Notes: generated from the sequence alone by a model not told the origin. A DNA stretch of 64,000 bases from Celeribacter naphthalenivorans (GCF_020524585.1 NZ_JAIVLK010000001.1:434001-498000), one strand, 5' to 3'; counted from the first letter of the stretch, positions 50,781 to 59,343 are shown. Numbers and translations: made by a program.

Positions 50781-52331
50781 TCAGCTTTCCCGCGACCGAA
50801 GCGGGATTTCGCGCAAGAACACCGCCATGATCAACCCGACCAGCGCAAGGCCTGCGGCGATCCAGTAGATCGGGTGCAGGGCGACGGAAATCGTCTGCCC
50901 GATCAGATCGCGCGTGGCCTCCGGAAGTTGCGCCAGCATCTGAGGCCCAAGTTCGGCGACATTGGCCAAGCCCCCCGCCGGGCCATCCACCGAGGCGTCG
51001 ACATTGGCTTCGGCCATCATGGTCGCCATGCGGCTGGCAAAAAGCGCACCAAAGAGCGCGACGGCGATGGAGCCGCCGACCTGACGGAACATCAACCCTG
51101 CCGCCGTGGCGGTGCCGATCTGTTCACGCGGCACGGCGTTTTGCACGGCGGTGGTCACAACCGGGAAAATACAGCCCATGCCCAGGCCAAGCCCCACCAG
51201 TGACAGCCAGAGCGACCAGGAGTGCATCTCCGGCGACAGCCGTGTGAGCGAGACAAGCGCCACCGTGGCGATGCTCAGCCCGATCACCGGCAAGAGGCGA
51301 TAGCGCCCGGTGCGGCTCATATATTGGCCGGATATGGTCGAGGCGGTGAGGATGCCGAAGGTCATCGGGATGAGTTGCAGGCCGGATTGCGTGGCGCTCG
51401 CGCCCTTTGCCATTTGCAAGAATACCGGGATAAAGGTCAGCGCCCCGAACATCAGCGCCCCGGAGACGAAAGAGATCGCCGAGGTGATGGAGAAGACATT
51501 CATCTTGAACAGGCCGATCGGCAGGATTGGCTCCGACGCCTTTTGCTCGATTGCAATGAAGCCAAGGGTTGAGATGAGAAACAGCGCCATGAGCGACAGG
51601 CCGATGGGGGAGGTGAGGCCGAATTCCTTGCCGCCCAAAGCGGTCAAAAGCACGATGGAGGAGAGCGACAGCGTGAGCGCCACGGCGCCCGCATAGTCGA
51701 TTTTGTGCTGCACGCGGTTGCCCAAGGGTTTGAAGCCAAAGACAAAGCCAGCCAGTGCCAGCGCGCCGAAGGGGAGGTTGATGTAGAAAATCCAGTGCCA
51801 GGACAGGGTGTCGACGAACCAGCCACCTAACAGAGGCCCGGCGACAGAAGAGACGCCGAAGACGCCCGCGAAGACGCCTTGGATGCGGCCGCGTTCCTTG
51901 GGCGGGATCACGTCGCCGATGATGGAGAGCGCCAGAACGAAGAGGCCGCCACCACCAAGCCCCTGAAGCGCACGGGCCGCGATGAGAAAGCCCATGGAAT
52001 TCGCCAGACCACAGAGAACGGAGCCGGTCAGGAACAGCGTCACCGAAAAGATCACCACATTGCGGCGTCCGTAAAGGTCGCCGAGCTTACCATAAAGCGG
52101 CGCGACCACGGTGGAGGCGAGGATATAGGCGGTGACCACCCAAGAGAGGTGCTCCAACCCGCCGAGATCGGCGACGATGGTCGGCAGTGCCGTGGAGACG
52201 ATGGTCTGATCGAGCGCGGCCAACAACATGAGGACGGCGACGGAGCCGATCACCAGCCCGACGGAGGTATGCTCTTTGGGGCGTTCGGATGTGGCCTCAT
52301 CGGGCCGGGGGGATGTGTGCGTTTGTGTCAT
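50781..52331 (-). CDS. EmrB/QacA-type MFS drug exporter (DHA2 family)
   Basis: A 516-residue transporter with 14 predicted membrane helices. DHA2 motifs are visible: LDQTIVSTALPTI in helix 1, GKLGDLYGRRNV (motif A), ALQGLGGGGLFVLALSIIGD (motif B/C area). The ATG at 52331 has AAGGAG upstream. It is divergent from a MarR regulator with palindromes between them, the usual arrangement for a ligand-inducible efflux pump. Substrate unknown. Confidence 0.94.
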   Translation of the reverse strand: MTQTHTSPRPDEATSERPKEHTSVGLVIGSVAVLMLLAALDQTIVSTALPTIVADLGGLEHLSWVVTAYILASTVVAPLYGKLGDLYGRRNVVIFSVTLFLTGSVLCGLANSMGFLIAARALQGLGGGGLFVLALSIIGDVIPPKERGRIQGVFAGVFGVSSVAGPLLGGWFVDTLSWHWIFYINLPFGALALAGFVFGFKPLGNRVQHKIDYAGAVALTLSLSSIVLLTALGGKEFGLTSPIGLSLMALFLISTLGFIAIEQKASEPILPIGLFKMNVFSITSAISFVSGALMFGALTFIPVFLQMAKGASATQSGLQLIPMTFGILTASTISGQYMSRTGRYRLLPVIGLSIATVALVSLTRLSPEMHSWSLWLSLVGLGLGMGCIFPVVTTAVQNAVPREQIGTATAAGLMFRQVGGSIAVALFGALFASRMATMMAEANVDASVDGPAGGLANVAELGPQMLAQLPEATRDLIGQTISVALHPIYWIAAGLALVGLIMAVFLREIPLRSRES

Positions 52332-52419
52332 AAGAACTCCTTTTTGCCCGTCCGTACTCCGGTACGTCGGGCGCGCCTCGGGCTGGGCGTTTTGGAGGAC
52401 AGATAGCGCTAAATTCATA

Positions 52420-52438
52420 TATGTGTCAATAGCACATA
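52420..52438. promoter_or_regulatory. Operator-like inverted repeat 1
   Basis: TATGTG-tcaatag-CACATA between the EmrB and MarR genes. Confidence 0.55.
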
Positions 52439-52446
52439 AATGTTAC

Positions 52447-52462
52447 TGTCACATAATTGACA
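52447..52462. promoter_or_regulatory. Operator-like inverted repeat 2
   Basis: TGTCA-cataat-TGACA, 30 bases before the MarR start codon. Confidence 0.55.
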
Positions 52463-52491
52463 TTGGCACACATTCATGCGACCTCATCGCC

Positions 52492-53109
52492 ATGACCCAA
52501 GATCACGCTCCAGATATGATGCCCCATCCTGACGATGCCCCGGCAAAACGCCCGGCTGATCCGCGCGTGCACGCCGGTGTGCCAGAGTTTTTGAGCGAGG
52601 AAGGGTTTTCCGATCCCGCCGTCATGGCGCTTCTCGATCTCGACCTGTCGCTGTTTCAATGGCGGCGCATGGCGGAAAAGGGCGAATTCAAGGGCAAGGT
52701 GATCGCGGGTATGTCCGAGGCGCTGGAGCCCGCGCTGTTGCAGGGGCTTTTGTCCGTCGCGCAGATCACCGCCGGTCTCGGGCGCGACCGTCCGGAGCCG
52801 CCGACCATCGGCATGGTGGCCGAAGTCATGGCTGTCGATCCGTCGCGCGCCTCGCGCATCGTCTCCGAACTGGTTTCGCGCGGCTATCTGGCCCGACAAG
52901 CGGTTCAGGAAGACGCGCGCAAATCCGTTCTGGTCATGACGCCGAAATCGAAGACCCTTTTGGGCGAATTCACCCTATCGAAATGGCGCATCATGGCGCA
53001 GGTCTTCGCGGGGTGGTCGGGGGACGACATCTCCGACTTCTCGCGGCTCTTCGCGCGCTATGTGTCGGGGTTGGTTGAGGCCGTCTCTGAGCCTTCTGAG
53101 AAACCTTGA
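52492..53109 (+). CDS. MarR family transcriptional regulator
   Basis: A 205-residue winged-helix protein. The DNA-binding core (about 95-155) includes PTIGMVAEVMAVDPSRASRIVSELVSRG in pieces and the wing VQEDARKSVLVMTPKSK. An extra N-terminal stretch of about 60 residues precedes it. It probably represses the divergent EmrB-type pump and itself. Confidence 0.92.
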   Translation: MTQDHAPDMMPHPDDAPAKRPADPRVHAGVPEFLSEEGFSDPAVMALLDLDLSLFQWRRMAEKGEFKGKVIAGMSEALEPALLQGLLSVAQITAGLGRDRPEPPTIGMVAEVMAVDPSRASRIVSELVSRGYLARQAVQEDARKSVLVMTPKSKTLLGEFTLSKWRIMAQVFAGWSGDDISDFSRLFARYVSGLVEAVSEPSEKP

Positions 53110-53192
53110 TCTGGCATTTTTCTGCGCAATGCGTGTGAGAACAATAGAAGAACGCACTTTTCCTCGGCGCGGCTCTTCTGTATCCTGCCCCC

Positions 53193-55685
53193 ATGAGCAG
53201 TTTCAATGAAGACGACGCCTTCGAGGCGGCGGTGCAGCCACAACGTCCCTCCCTCTCCCAACTCGCGATGCAAGGCGCGCGCGAGGCCGCCTTTGGCGCG
53301 CCCGACACGTCTTATCTCGACACGCTGAACGACGCGCAGCGCGAGGCGGTGGAGACCCTCGACGGTCCCGTCCTGATGCTCGCAGGGGCGGGGACGGGCA
53401 AAACCAAGGCGCTGACCGCGCGGATTGCGCATCTCTTGAATACTGGTCGTGCGCAGCCGCGCGAAATCCTTGCCGTGACCTTCACCAACAAGGCTGCGCG
53501 CGAGATGAAGAGCCGTGTGGCCGGGCTGATGGGGATGGAGCTTGAGGGCATGCCCTGGCTCGGCACGTTTCACTCGGTCTGCGTCAAGCTGTTGCGCCGC
53601 CACGCCGAGCTTGTCGGGCTCAAGTCGAACTTCACCATTCTGGACACGGATGACTCGATCCGATTGCTCAAACAGCTGATCTCAGCGGCGGGCATCGACG
53701 AGAAGCGCTGGCCCGCGCGCCAGCTCTCCGGCATGATCGACAATTGGAAAAACCGCGCCCTCACGCCCTCTGCCGTGTCCGGTGGAGAAGGCAGTGAATT
53801 CAATGGCATGGGCGTCAAGCTTTATGCACAATATCAAGAGCGTCTGACGACGCTGAACGCCGTCGATTTCGGCGATCTCCTGCTGCATATGGTGGTGATT
53901 TTCCAGAAACACCCGGACCTCTTGGAGCAGTATCAGCGCTGGTTCAAATACATCCTCGTGGACGAGTATCAGGACACGAACGTCGCGCAATATCTCTGGC
54001 TCAGGCTGCTTGCGGGCGGGCATAAGAACATCTGTTGCGTCGGCGATGACGACCAGTCGATCTACGGCTGGCGCGGCGCTGAAGTGGGCAACATCCTGCG
54101 GTTCGAAAAGGATTTCCCCGGCGCCAAAGTCGTGCGCCTTGAGCAGAATTACCGCTCCACGCCCCACATCCTCGCCGCCGCCTCGTCGGTGATTGCGGGC
54201 AACCGGGATCGTCTCGGCAAGGAGCTTTGGACCTCTGAAACCGAGGGCGAATTGGTGCGTCTCATCGGCCATTGGGATGGCGAGGAAGAGGCGCGTTGGG
54301 TCGGCGAAGAGATCGAAGCGCTGCATGGCGGCACGCGGTCGCGTCTTCGCAAATATTCCCTCGATGACATGGCCATTCTGGTCCGCGCCTCGCATCAAAT
54401 GCGCGCCTTCGAGGATCGGTTCCTCTCCATCGGGCTGCCGTATCGCGTGATCGGGGGCCCGCGGTTTTACGAGCGGATGGAGATCCGCGATGCCATGGCC
54501 TATTTCCGCATCGTCACCCAGCCGGAAGACGATCTGGCCTTCGAGCGGATCATCAACACGCCGAAACGCGGGGTGGGCGACAAGGCGCTGCAAGAGATTC
54601 AGATGTGCGCGCGCCGCCATGGCGTGCCGCTTTTGGAAGCGGCGGGAATTGCCGTGGAAGAGGGGCTTTTGAAGGGCAAGGCCAAGTCGGGTGTCGCGCA
54701 ACTTGTGGCGGACATTGAACGGTGGTCGTCGCTCAACGTCCAGCAGATTCGTTATGGGGTCGAGGACGAAGACGCGCTGGTCGAAGACGTCGCCTATGAC
54801 CCCGCCGAGATCGGCCATATCGAATTGGCGGAGAAAATCCTCGACGAGAGCGGCTACACCACCATGTGGCAGAACGACAAGACGCCTGAGGCGCCGGGGC
54901 GGCTCGAGAACCTTAAGGAACTCGTCAAGGCACTGGAGCAATTCGACAATCTCGCCGGTTTCCTCGAACACGTTGCGCTGATCATGGACAATGACAGCGG
55001 CGAAGACGGTGAGAAGGTCACGATCATGACGCTGCACGGCGCCAAGGGGCTTGAGTTCCCGGTGGTCTTCCTGCCCGGCTGGGAAGAGGGGCTGTTCCCG
55101 TCACAGCGTTCGATGGATGAAAACGGCACCAAGGGTCTCGAGGAAGAGCGCCGTCTGGCCTATGTCGGCATCACCCGCGCCGAGGAGCTTTGCACGATTT
55201 CCTTTGCTGCCAACCGTCGCGTTTATGGCCAATGGCAATCACAGCTCGCCTCGCGGTTCATTGATGAGCTGCCGCCCGAGCATGTCGATATCCTGACACC
55301 CAACGGCCTTTACGGGGCGCAGGGGGGCATGGGCGGCGGCATGGGCGCGGGGCGTGATCGTGCGCTTGATGACTATGCACAGAGTTCCGCTACCCGCTTT
55401 AATGAACGCGCGTCCAAAGCCGATGTCTACAATTCGCCGGGCTGGAAACGGATGCAGGAACGCACCCAAAGGGCGGGCACGCCGCGCGCCCCTGTCACGC
55501 TCGATCTGAAAGCCAGTGCGTCCTTTACGTTGGGCGATCGGGTGTTCCACAAGAAATTCGGCTATGGCGAAGTGATGGAAATCGAAGGCGAAAACCTCAC
55601 GGTGGAATTCGATCATTCGGGGACGAAAAAGCTCAAGGCAGGGTTCGTGATGCCCGCCGACCAAGCGGGCGACGTGCCATTCTGA
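53193..55685 (+). CDS. uvrD: ATP-dependent DNA helicase UvrD/PcrA type
   Basis: An 830-residue superfamily 1A helicase for nucleotide-excision and mismatch repair. Q motif LNDAQREAVE, Walker A AGAGTGKT (64-71), VDEYQDTN (motif II), GDDDQSIYGWRGAE (III), and LHGAKGLEFPVVFLPG and EEERRLAYVGITRA (V-VI). The C-terminus has the RNA polymerase-binding Tudor-like end FTLGDRVFHKKFGYGEVMEIEG. The uvrD symbol follows common usage; PcrA is equally apt. Confidence 0.95.
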   Translation: MSSFNEDDAFEAAVQPQRPSLSQLAMQGAREAAFGAPDTSYLDTLNDAQREAVETLDGPVLMLAGAGTGKTKALTARIAHLLNTGRAQPREILAVTFTNKAAREMKSRVAGLMGMELEGMPWLGTFHSVCVKLLRRHAELVGLKSNFTILDTDDSIRLLKQLISAAGIDEKRWPARQLSGMIDNWKNRALTPSAVSGGEGSEFNGMGVKLYAQYQERLTTLNAVDFGDLLLHMVVIFQKHPDLLEQYQRWFKYILVDEYQDTNVAQYLWLRLLAGGHKNICCVGDDDQSIYGWRGAEVGNILRFEKDFPGAKVVRLEQNYRSTPHILAAASSVIAGNRDRLGKELWTSETEGELVRLIGHWDGEEEARWVGEEIEALHGGTRSRLRKYSLDDMAILVRASHQMRAFEDRFLSIGLPYRVIGGPRFYERMEIRDAMAYFRIVTQPEDDLAFERIINTPKRGVGDKALQEIQMCARRHGVPLLEAAGIAVEEGLLKGKAKSGVAQLVADIERWSSLNVQQIRYGVEDEDALVEDVAYDPAEIGHIELAEKILDESGYTTMWQNDKTPEAPGRLENLKELVKALEQFDNLAGFLEHVALIMDNDSGEDGEKVTIMTLHGAKGLEFPVVFLPGWEEGLFPSQRSMDENGTKGLEEERRLAYVGITRAEELCTISFAANRRVYGQWQSQLASRFIDELPPEHVDILTPNGLYGAQGGMGGGMGAGRDRALDDYAQSSATRFNERASKADVYNSPGWKRMQERTQRAGTPRAPVTLDLKASASFTLGDRVFHKKFGYGEVMEIEGENLTVEFDHSGTKKLKAGFVMPADQAGDVPF

Positions 55686-55766
55686 CGCAGGTTTGTCAGG
55701 CTTTACGGGCGGTTAAGGAGTTTTGGCTAGGCTCAGGCACGTTTGAAACCCTGAGTATATGTCCCC

Positions 55767-56924
55767 ATGGCCCTGAGAATCGAAGCTATCGACAGTCAGT
55801 TCGCGGCCTCGACCGGCTCGAATGTGAATTCGGGGCCGGGGACGTCGCAATTCGACTACCCGCCGACCTCGACACATACTCTGATCATCGAATCTCAGCC
55901 CGGAGACGACAGCCCCTATATCTTTTCGCCGGGCGACACCTATACGCTGACCTTCGCGGGTCAGGGCGGCGATACGATTGAAAACGCCACGGTGGTACGC
56001 TCCGATTATATCGATATCAACGGTGATTCTGGCTATGCGGTGGTCTTCGAGGGCTACGACAGCAATGGCGAATTGGTGCAGGTCGTCTGGACCCCAGAGT
56101 TCGACCTCGAAGCCTGGTATTGGGACAATTTCAGCGGCGGGCAGCCGCCGGGATTTTACAACACTGACCAATCCGCCGCGACCACCTATCAGGCCGTGTG
56201 TTTCGAGGCCTCTATGCCGATTGAAACCCCCTCGGGCCCGCACGCCATTGGCGATCTGAGGCCCGGCGATCCGGTGGTAACCCTCGATCACGGGGTGCAG
56301 CCGATCCGCTGGATGGCATCGCGGCAGGTGCGCGGATGGGGCCGGCATGCGCCGGTGATCTTTGCTCCAGGCAGTTTTGACAATCCGGAACCCGTGGTGT
56401 TGAGCCAACAACACCGCATCTTGCTGGACTTACCGGAGGGGGAAATGCATCCGGCGGGGCGTCAACTTTTGGTCCCGGCGGTGTCCTTTGTCGATGGGAA
56501 AAACGTCCGGGTGCGGCCGCGCGATGAGATCACCTATGTGCATCTCTTGCTCGAAGATCACGGGTTGGTCTCTTGCCATGGTGTCGCCTGTGAAAGCCTC
56601 TATCTGGGGCAGGTGGCGCGCGATGTTTTGGGCGTGGTCGAGAGCTATGCGCCGGGCGGGAGTGCCGCCGGGTCGATTGAAAGCTTTTTGGATCTCTTTG
56701 CAGGGCAGAAAGCGCAACACCCCGCGCGGCCCTTCCTGACGCCGCGTGAGGGACAGGCTTTGCTGCACCGTCTGGCCGGACTGCCGGAGCGCAAACCCGC
56801 CATGCTCATGAAGCGAGGGCGGCAAGGCCAACAGCCTTATCATCTCGATGCGATGAAATATCCCGGTGCGCCCGGGCTGCGCGGCCTTCCGGCCTTTGAA
56901 CGCATTCTTGAGCTTGCGGCCTGA
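55767..56924 (+). CDS. Hint-domain protein
   Basis: A 385-residue protein with an N-terminal beta-rich region (about 1-140) and a Hint (hedgehog/intein) domain beginning CFEASMPIETPSGPHAIGDL (Cys145) and continuing GDPVVTL, VLSQQHRILL (His near 217) and CHGVACESLYL. Such proteins are common in Rhodobacteraceae, and the Hint domain may self-process. No neighbouring effector or secretion genes are present. The stop lies in a 13-base tandem repeat. Confidence 0.9.
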   Translation: MALRIEAIDSQFAASTGSNVNSGPGTSQFDYPPTSTHTLIIESQPGDDSPYIFSPGDTYTLTFAGQGGDTIENATVVRSDYIDINGDSGYAVVFEGYDSNGELVQVVWTPEFDLEAWYWDNFSGGQPPGFYNTDQSAATTYQAVCFEASMPIETPSGPHAIGDLRPGDPVVTLDHGVQPIRWMASRQVRGWGRHAPVIFAPGSFDNPEPVVLSQQHRILLDLPEGEMHPAGRQLLVPAVSFVDGKNVRVRPRDEITYVHLLLEDHGLVSCHGVACESLYLGQVARDVLGVVESYAPGGSAAGSIESFLDLFAGQKAQHPARPFLTPREGQALLHRLAGLPERKPAMLMKRGRQGQQPYHLDAMKYPGAPGLRGLPAFERILELAA

Positions 56925-56956
56925 GTATCCAACCTGAGTATCCAGCCTGAGTGCCA
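56919..56956 (+). repeat. 13-bp tandem repeat over the Hint gene stop
   Basis: Three adjacent copies of roughly GCCTGAGTATCCA; the first contains the stop codon TGA. Confidence 0.7.
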
Positions 56957-57043
56957 GCTCAGCCTTCCCCTCTGACCTCTGTGAAAGACCTCCGTCCAAA
57001 ACGCCGCAGCTCCGGCGCGATGTCTCATGCCTGAACAAAAAAA

Positions 57044-57078
57044 CACCCGCGTCCAGGGAGGAGGAGAGGACGCGGGTG
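57044..57078 (-). ncRNA. CcsR-like hairpin 8 with terminator
   Basis: Perfect 11-bp stem CACCCGCGTCC/GGACGCGGGTG, loop with CCTCCTCCC, followed on the minus strand by TTTTTTT. It is the last of the array and doubles as its intrinsic terminator. Confidence 0.85.
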
Positions 57079-57087
57079 CTCTTGCAT

Positions 57088-57116
57088 CGGACCACGAGGG
57101 AGGAGGAGTGGGTCCG
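57088..57116 (-). ncRNA. CcsR-like hairpin 7
   Basis: Stem CGGACC(C)AC/GTGGTCCG with one bulged base and CCTCCTCCC in the loop. Confidence 0.78.
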
Positions 57117-57131
57117 TATCTGTAAAGAAAT

Positions 57132-57165
57132 GCGGCGGTGTCAGGGAGGAGGAAGACACCGCCGC
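57132..57165 (-). ncRNA. CcsR-like hairpin 6
   Basis: Perfect stem GCGGCGGTGTC/GACACCGCCGC, loop with CCTCCTCCC. Confidence 0.85.
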
Positions 57166-57174
57166 CTTCAGTCA

Positions 57175-57204
57175 CGATCCCTCAGGGAGGAGGAAGAGAG
57201 ATCG
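57175..57204 (-). ncRNA. CcsR-like hairpin 5
   Basis: Stem CGATC-CTC/GAG-GATCG with a mismatch, loop with CCTCCTCCC. Followed downstream of hairpin 4 by a small GGGGC/GCCCC hairpin (57211-57223) in the wider spacer. Confidence 0.78.
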
Positions 57205-57232
57205 CATCTCTGGGGCGAGGCCCCGTATTGGT

Positions 57233-57265
57233 GCGACGATGCAAGGGAGGAGGAAGCATCGTCGC
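57233..57265 (-). ncRNA. CcsR-like hairpin 4
   Basis: Perfect stem GCGACGATGC/GCATCGTCGC, loop with CCTCCTCCC. Confidence 0.85.
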
Positions 57266-57277
57266 TCTGGTCTTCAA

Positions 57278-57303
57278 GGCCCCAGGGAGGAGGAGAGGGA
57301 CCC
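57278..57303 (-). ncRNA. CcsR-like hairpin 3
   Basis: Stem GGUCCC/GGGGCC with one G-U pair, loop with CCTCCTCCC. The weakest stem of the array. Confidence 0.7.
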
Positions 57304-57320
57304 CGAATTCCGGTATCTGG

Positions 57321-57357
57321 TGCGGCAGCGCCAGGGAGGAGGAGAGGCGCCGCCGCA
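57321..57357 (-). ncRNA. CcsR-like hairpin 2
   Basis: Stem TGCGGC-GGCGCC/GGCGC-GCCGCA with one mismatch, loop with CCTCCTCCC. Confidence 0.82.
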
Positions 57358-57360
57358 GGT

Positions 57361-57394
57361 ATCAGGGCCTCAGGGAGGAGGAGGAGGCCGTGAT
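57361..57394 (-). ncRNA. CcsR-like hairpin 1
   Basis: Stem ATCA-GGCCTC/GAGGCC-TGAT with a one-base mismatch, loop with CCTCCTCCTCCC. It is 9 bases after the DUF1127 stop. Confidence 0.82.
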
Positions 57395-57402
57395 GAGAAT
57401 TC

Positions 57403-57618
57403 TTATTTGCCGTATGCGGCCTCGTGGGCCACAGCGTTGATGGACGCGCGGGACATGCCCAGATCGCGCAGGTCGCGGTCGCTCAGGCTGGAAAGCTCCA
57501 GCATCGTTTCACGGTAAACGCGGTAACGGGCGAAGCGTTCCCCGAGTGCTTTGAACAGACCGCCAAAAGATGCGGAGGAGGCCGTTGCGGCACTGTTGAT
57601 GTCGTTTACGTAAGCCAT
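57403..57618 (-). CDS. DUF1127 protein, CcaF1-like
   Basis: A 71-residue small basic protein of the DUF1127 family, with the C-terminal YRETMLELSSLSDRDLRDLGM signature (about 36-56) and SRASI. In R. sphaeroides the homologous CcaF1 is an RNA-binding protein that takes part in maturation of the linked CcsR sRNAs and RNA turnover. The position directly upstream of the eight-hairpin array supports that assignment. AAGGTGA precedes the start codon. Confidence 0.88.
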   Translation of the reverse strand: MAYVNDINSAATASSASFGGLFKALGERFARYRVYRETMLELSSLSDRDLRDLGMSRASINAVAHEAAYGK

Positions 57619-57993
57619 GTGACTTTCACCTTAGATATGCGTTCGGACCGATGTCCGCAGGATGCGCCGCCGCTTACTCCCTTCGGGCTTCTGCCGGTCT
57701 TCGAGTGAACCATCTGGTTTTTCGAAGCGAACCGCTTTGCTGCGGTCGAAGGTGCATGCCTTGGCTGCTGTTGAACCTAATATTGTGGAATTGCTGCGAT
57801 TGCACAATCCGTCCTCTTGGCATTGCCGCTATGCAGAATATGCATGAGTCGTACTGACCTATTTTGCATAGCTCCCCGATTTCGCCCAAAGGGGCAGGGC
57901 GCGCGCCGGATTGAGCGCTGGAAATAGGTCAGTAAACCCCCTATTTCATGGGGAAAGGCGACAAAGCCGCCGAAAACTGAAAGAGGGGACCCA
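57619..57993. other. Divergent intergenic region of the DUF1127 and mrp genes
   Basis: 375 bases without a gene. It should hold the DUF1127-array promoter and the mrp leader. A 13-bp inverted repeat (57852-57934) and TGCA/CACAAT palindromes are visible; short frames are non-coding. I could not place a sigma-32 promoter with confidence. Confidence 0.6.
57852..57934. repeat. Long-range inverted repeat in the mrp leader
   Basis: TACTGACCTATTT (57852-57864) pairs perfectly with AAATAGGTCAGTA (57922-57934) across a 57-base loop, 60 bases upstream of mrp. Confidence 0.72.
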
Positions 57994-59097
57994 ATGTCCG
58001 TCACGCAAGATCAAATCATGGCTGAACTGCGCAAAGTGGCGCTGCCCGGGGGCTCGAACTTGGTGGAATCCGACCTTGTGCGGGCTTTGACCCTACGTCA
58101 GGGAACGGTCAGTTTCGTGATCGAGGCGCCGGATGCGGCCACGGCTCAGGCTTGGGGGCAGGTCGAATCGCAGGCAAAAGCCGTGCTTGAGGCCTTGGAT
58201 GGCGTGGAAAAGGTCTCCATCGTCATGACGGCACATGGTCCGTCATCGGGGTCGTCCGCGCCGAAACCGGCGCCAGCCGCCGGAGGCGAGCCGCCGAGCC
58301 TCAAGATCGGCCGCCATCCGACCCCGCAACAGGGCAAGCAAGGCGTGCCGGGCGTCAAGCACATCATCGCCATCGCGTCGGGCAAGGGCGGCGTGGGCAA
58401 ATCCACCGTCTCCGCCAATCTCGCCGTGGCGCTGGCGCGTCAGGGGCGCAAGGTCGGCCTCTTGGATGCCGACATCTACGGCCCGTCGCAGCCGCGCATG
58501 ATGGGGATCAACAAACGCCCCGCCTCGCCAGATGGTCAGACCATCGAGCCGTTGCACGCCCATGGCGTCACGCTCATGTCCATCGGCTTTATGATCCCCG
58601 ATGGCGAAGCGGTCGTTTGGCGCGGGCCGATGTTGATGGGCGCGATGCAACAGATGCTGGGGCAGGTGGCCTGGGGCGAGCTGGATGTGCTTTTGATCGA
58701 TATGCCGCCGGGCACGGGGGATGTGCAACTCACGCTGGGGCAAAAGACCGAACTCACCGGCGCGCTGGTGGTCTCGACGCCGCAGGACGTGGCGCTGATT
58801 GACGCGCGGCGCGGCATTTCGATGTTCGAAAAGCTGAAAGTGCCGGTGCTGGGCCTCATTGAGAACATGTCCACCTATGTCTGTCCGAACTGTGGTCACG
58901 AAGATCACATCTTTGGCCATGGCGGCGTGGCGCAGGAGGCGGATAAGCTCGGCGTGCCGCTTTTGGCCGAACTGCCGCTGGCGATCGAGGCGCGGCTTGC
59001 GGGCGACAATGGCACGCCCGTGGCGGTCGGCGACGGACCGCTGGCGGCGCCTTATATGGCACTCGCTGAGCGTCTGGTGAAAGACGGCGTGGCCTGA
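57994..59097 (+). CDS. mrp: Mrp/NBP35 family iron-sulfur carrier ATPase
   Basis: A 367-residue P-loop ATPase (ApbC/Mrp) that binds and delivers Fe-S clusters. An N-terminal DUF59/MIP18-like domain (about 1-90) precedes SGKGGVGKST (129-138), IDMPPGTGDVQLT and CPNC (Cys297, Cys300), the bridging Fe-S ligand pair. The start codon follows GAGGGG. Confidence 0.94.
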   Translation: MSVTQDQIMAELRKVALPGGSNLVESDLVRALTLRQGTVSFVIEAPDAATAQAWGQVESQAKAVLEALDGVEKVSIVMTAHGPSSGSSAPKPAPAAGGEPPSLKIGRHPTPQQGKQGVPGVKHIIAIASGKGGVGKSTVSANLAVALARQGRKVGLLDADIYGPSQPRMMGINKRPASPDGQTIEPLHAHGVTLMSIGFMIPDGEAVVWRGPMLMGAMQQMLGQVAWGELDVLLIDMPPGTGDVQLTLGQKTELTGALVVSTPQDVALIDARRGISMFEKLKVPVLGLIENMSTYVCPNCGHEDHIFGHGGVAQEADKLGVPLLAELPLAIEARLAGDNGTPVAVGDGPLAAPYMALAERLVKDGVA

Positions 59098-59144
59098 GTG
59101 ACGCCTCTGGCACTCTCCTAAATCCTAGGTTTTACACGAGATTT

Positions 59145-59170
59145 AGCGCCCCCTTTTTCGGGGGCGCTTT
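59145..59170 (+). terminator. Terminator of mrp
   Basis: AGCGCCCCC-tttttc-GGGGGCGCTTT. Confidence 0.82.
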
Positions 59171-59343
59171 GCATTTCAAGTGGCGTAAATTTGCCAATTG
59201 GGCGCTTTGGGTCTATAGTTGACGGGCTGAAAAGCATCTTGCCACGATGTGGAACACTGCTGCGCATCGCTCACCTGCGATGCGTCTTGCCGAAAGGATA
59301 TCGACGGGCCGGCAAGCCCGCTAAAACTCTCCGGAAGGACAAC

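Larger units (their letters stand above)
57044..57394 (-). repeat. Array of eight CCUCCUCCC stem-loops (Cuckoo/CcsR-like)
   Basis: Eight hairpins on the minus strand with motif starts (plus-strand GGGAGGAGG) at 57056, 57098, 57144, 57185, 57245, 57285, 57334 and 57373. The arms differ in sequence from copy to copy while the loops keep CCTCCTCCC, so structure and motif are conserved and the arms are not. The array directly follows the DUF1127 gene. This is the layout of the R. sphaeroides ccaF1-ccsR1-4 locus, in which the sRNAs are processed from one stress-induced transcript. Confidence 0.88.

Noticed and set aside
53682-55037. 451-codon minus-strand frame
   Set aside because: Shadow of the UvrD/PcrA helicase, whose motifs are unambiguous.
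57044-57394. CRISPR-like regularly spaced repeats
   Set aside because: The repeats are only 9-12 bases, each is flanked by unrelated self-complementary arms and there are no cas genes. The layout fits sRNA hairpins.
57076-57440. Plus-strand frames with repeated Gly/Arg/Glu
   Set aside because: They arise from the GGGAGGAGG motifs of the minus-strand RNA array.
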